Shown here piece by piece: positions 62,889 through 64,000 of a DNA stretch of 64,000 nucleotides; position 1 is the first letter of the stretch, and every line of letters starts with the position of its first letter. Under the pieces are notes generated by a model, which searched no databases, was not told the DNA's origin, and worked only from the letters and a program-made list of their open reading frames with translations. The DNA is from Kribbella rubisoli (GTDB lineage: Bacteria; Actinomycetota; Actinomycetes; Propionibacteriales; Kribbellaceae): positions 928,344 through 992,343 of the forward strand of contig NZ_SHKR01000013.1 of assembly GCF_004217145.1 (NCBI RefSeq), given 5' to 3'. A program made the translations under genes and the position numbers.

Positions 62889-64000
62889 ATGCCTGTCGAC
62901 CGACTCCTGCCGACCGACGAATCCATCGACCTGCTCGCCCTGGTCCGGGACCTGTGTGAGCACGAGCTCGCGCCGTACGCCGCCGGCGCCGAGGAGAGCG
63001 AGACCTTCCCGAGGGACGCGTTCCGCACCCTCGGCAAGGCCGGCCTGCTCGGCCTGCCGTATCCGGAGCAGTTCGGCGGCGCCGAGCAGCCGTACGAGGT
63101 GTACCTGCAGATGCTCGAGGAGATCGCGTCCGCCTGGATGTCGGTCGGCGTCGGCGTCTCCGTGCACACGATGACGTCGTACGGACTGGCGACGTTCGGG
63201 ACCGACGAGCAGAAGGCCCGGCTGCTGCCTGACATGGTCGGTGGCGAGATGTTGGGGGCCTACGCGTTGTCCGAGCCGCAGGCCGGCTCCGACATCAGCT
63301 CGCTCACGACTCGAGCCGTCCGGGACGGCGACTCGTACGTCCTGAACGGGACGAAGGCGTGGATCAGCCACGGCTCGCACGCGGACTTCTACACGACGTT
63401 CGCCCGGACCTCGGAGGACCCGAAGCACGGGATCTCCGCGTTCCACGTGCCGGGTTCGGCCGAGGGGCTGAGCTTCGGAGCGCCGGAGCGGAAGATGGGC
63501 CTGACCGGCTCGACCACGACGCTGGTCAACTACGACAACGTCCGGATTCCGGCTGCCAACCTGATCGGCGCGGAGGGTGACGGCATGCGGATCGCGTTGT
63601 CCGCGCTCGACTCCGGCCGGCTCGGGATTGCCGCCTGTGCGATCGGTCTGGCGCAGGCGGCGCTCGACGTCGCCGCGTCGTACGCGAAGGAGCGTCAGCA
63701 GTTCGGGCACGCGATCGCGGACTTCCAGGGGATGCAGTTCCTGCTCGCCGACATGGCGGCCGCGGTCGAGTCCGGGCGGGCGACGTACCTGCATGCCGCG
63801 CGCCGGCGTGATCTCGGGCGGACGTTCACCCGCGATGCGGCGATCGCCAAGCTGGTCTGCACGGACGCGGCGATGAAGGTCACCACCGACGCGGTGCAGG
63901 TGCTCGGTGGGTACGGTTACACCCGGGAGTTCCCCGCCGAGCGGTACATGCGCGAGGCCAAGGTGACCCAGATCTTCGAAGGCACCAACCAGATCCAGCG
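62889..64000 (+). CDS. Acyl-CoA dehydrogenase (3' end beyond window)
   Basis: ATG 62889 with GAGGGGG upstream; the frame is open to the last base, giving 370 codons and lacking the last residues. Acyl-CoA dehydrogenase motifs: ALSEPQAGSDISSL (flavin side), ISHGSHADFY, RKMGLTGSTTTLV, LGGYGYTREFPAERYMREAK (catalytic region) and FEGTNQIQ. FAD enzyme of beta-oxidation or amino-acid catabolism. Presumably controlled by the divergent TetR repressor. Confidence 0.92.
   Translation, partial: MPVDRLLPTDESIDLLALVRDLCEHELAPYAAGAEESETFPRDAFRTLGKAGLLGLPYPEQFGGAEQPYEVYLQMLEEIASAWMSVGVGVSVHTMTSYGLATFGTDEQKARLLPDMVGGEMLGAYALSEPQAGSDISSLTTRAVRDGDSYVLNGTKAWISHGSHADFYTTFARTSEDPKHGISAFHVPGSAEGLSFGAPERKMGLTGSTTTLVNYDNVRIPAANLIGAEGDGMRIALSALDSGRLGIAACAIGLAQAALDVAASYAKERQQFGHAIADFQGMQFLLADMAAAVESGRATYLHAARRRDLGRTFTRDAAIAKLVCTDAAMKVTTDAVQVLGGYGYTREFPAERYMREAKVTQIFEGTNQIQ

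Overview
The window is high-GC actinobacterial chromosome. Mycothiol synthesis (mshA), a SenX3/RegX3/PhoU phosphate module, CarD beside ispD/ispF, an HbhA-like protein, F420-dependent and DsrE-type proteins, many GTG starts and many leaderless promoters all fit. Gene content suggests a soil member of the Propionibacteriales (Kribbella-like); the genus is an inference. Both ends cut genes: a Gln-rich protein at base 1 and an acyl-CoA dehydrogenase at base 64000.

Layout. 1-9.2 kb: DsrE and nitrobindin-like proteins, a CitAB/DcuSR-type two-component system divergent from a DctA dicarboxylate symporter, an F420 enzyme, YgfZ, an asparaginase and a TetR regulator. 9.3-16.7 kb: typA/bipA with a second, Clostridia-like GluRS, two L,D-transpeptidases around a macrodomain protein, DUF2516, HbhA-like and XRE genes. 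16.9-20.6 kb: two SDR enzymes, a membrane protein and a MmyB-type regulator. 20.6-29.0 kb: mshA-ybjN-gpmA and phoU/senX3-regX3, the conserved actinobacterial neighbourhood, here split by about 3 kb of accessory DNA (23.1-26.2 kb). 29-34.8 kb: an iron-boxed siderophore-binding lipoprotein, carD-ispD-ispF, a nitrilase-type hydrolase with divergent LysR. 34.8-42.6 kb: M1 peptidase, a giant Pls/PosA NRPS-like protein, NmrA and AraC genes. 42.6-54.7 kb: four paralogous HEYGH zinc metallopeptidases, two divergent DUF2207 membrane proteins, a Ser/Thr kinase and an FHA protein. 54.7-64 kb: C39 peptidase, GNAT, GH25 lysozyme, cysS-rlmB, two streptogrisin-like proteases, TetR and acyl-CoA dehydrogenase.

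Most unusual locus. In the accessory insert, on the minus strand, lies what reads as a complete tRNA cloverleaf in circularly permuted order (about 24886-24969): the 3' half comes first, then a 4-nt linker, then the 5' half. The acceptor, D, anticodon and T stems, the T8-A14 and A15-T48 contacts, G18G19 and T54-T55-C56 are all present; the anticodon loop is the open end. It is preceded by a structured leader, followed by a strong hairpin, and convergent with a gene for a protein carrying the R-x4-H motif of HEPN ribonucleases. A HEPN RNase beside a tRNA mimic opened at its anticodon loop is a candidate undescribed system; its function is inference.

Regulation. At least 18 genes have a TANNNT -10 box exactly 6-7 nt before ATG/GTG with no Shine-Dalgarno, so leaderless transcripts are common. 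A PHO box, an iron box and several palindromic operators are also visible.
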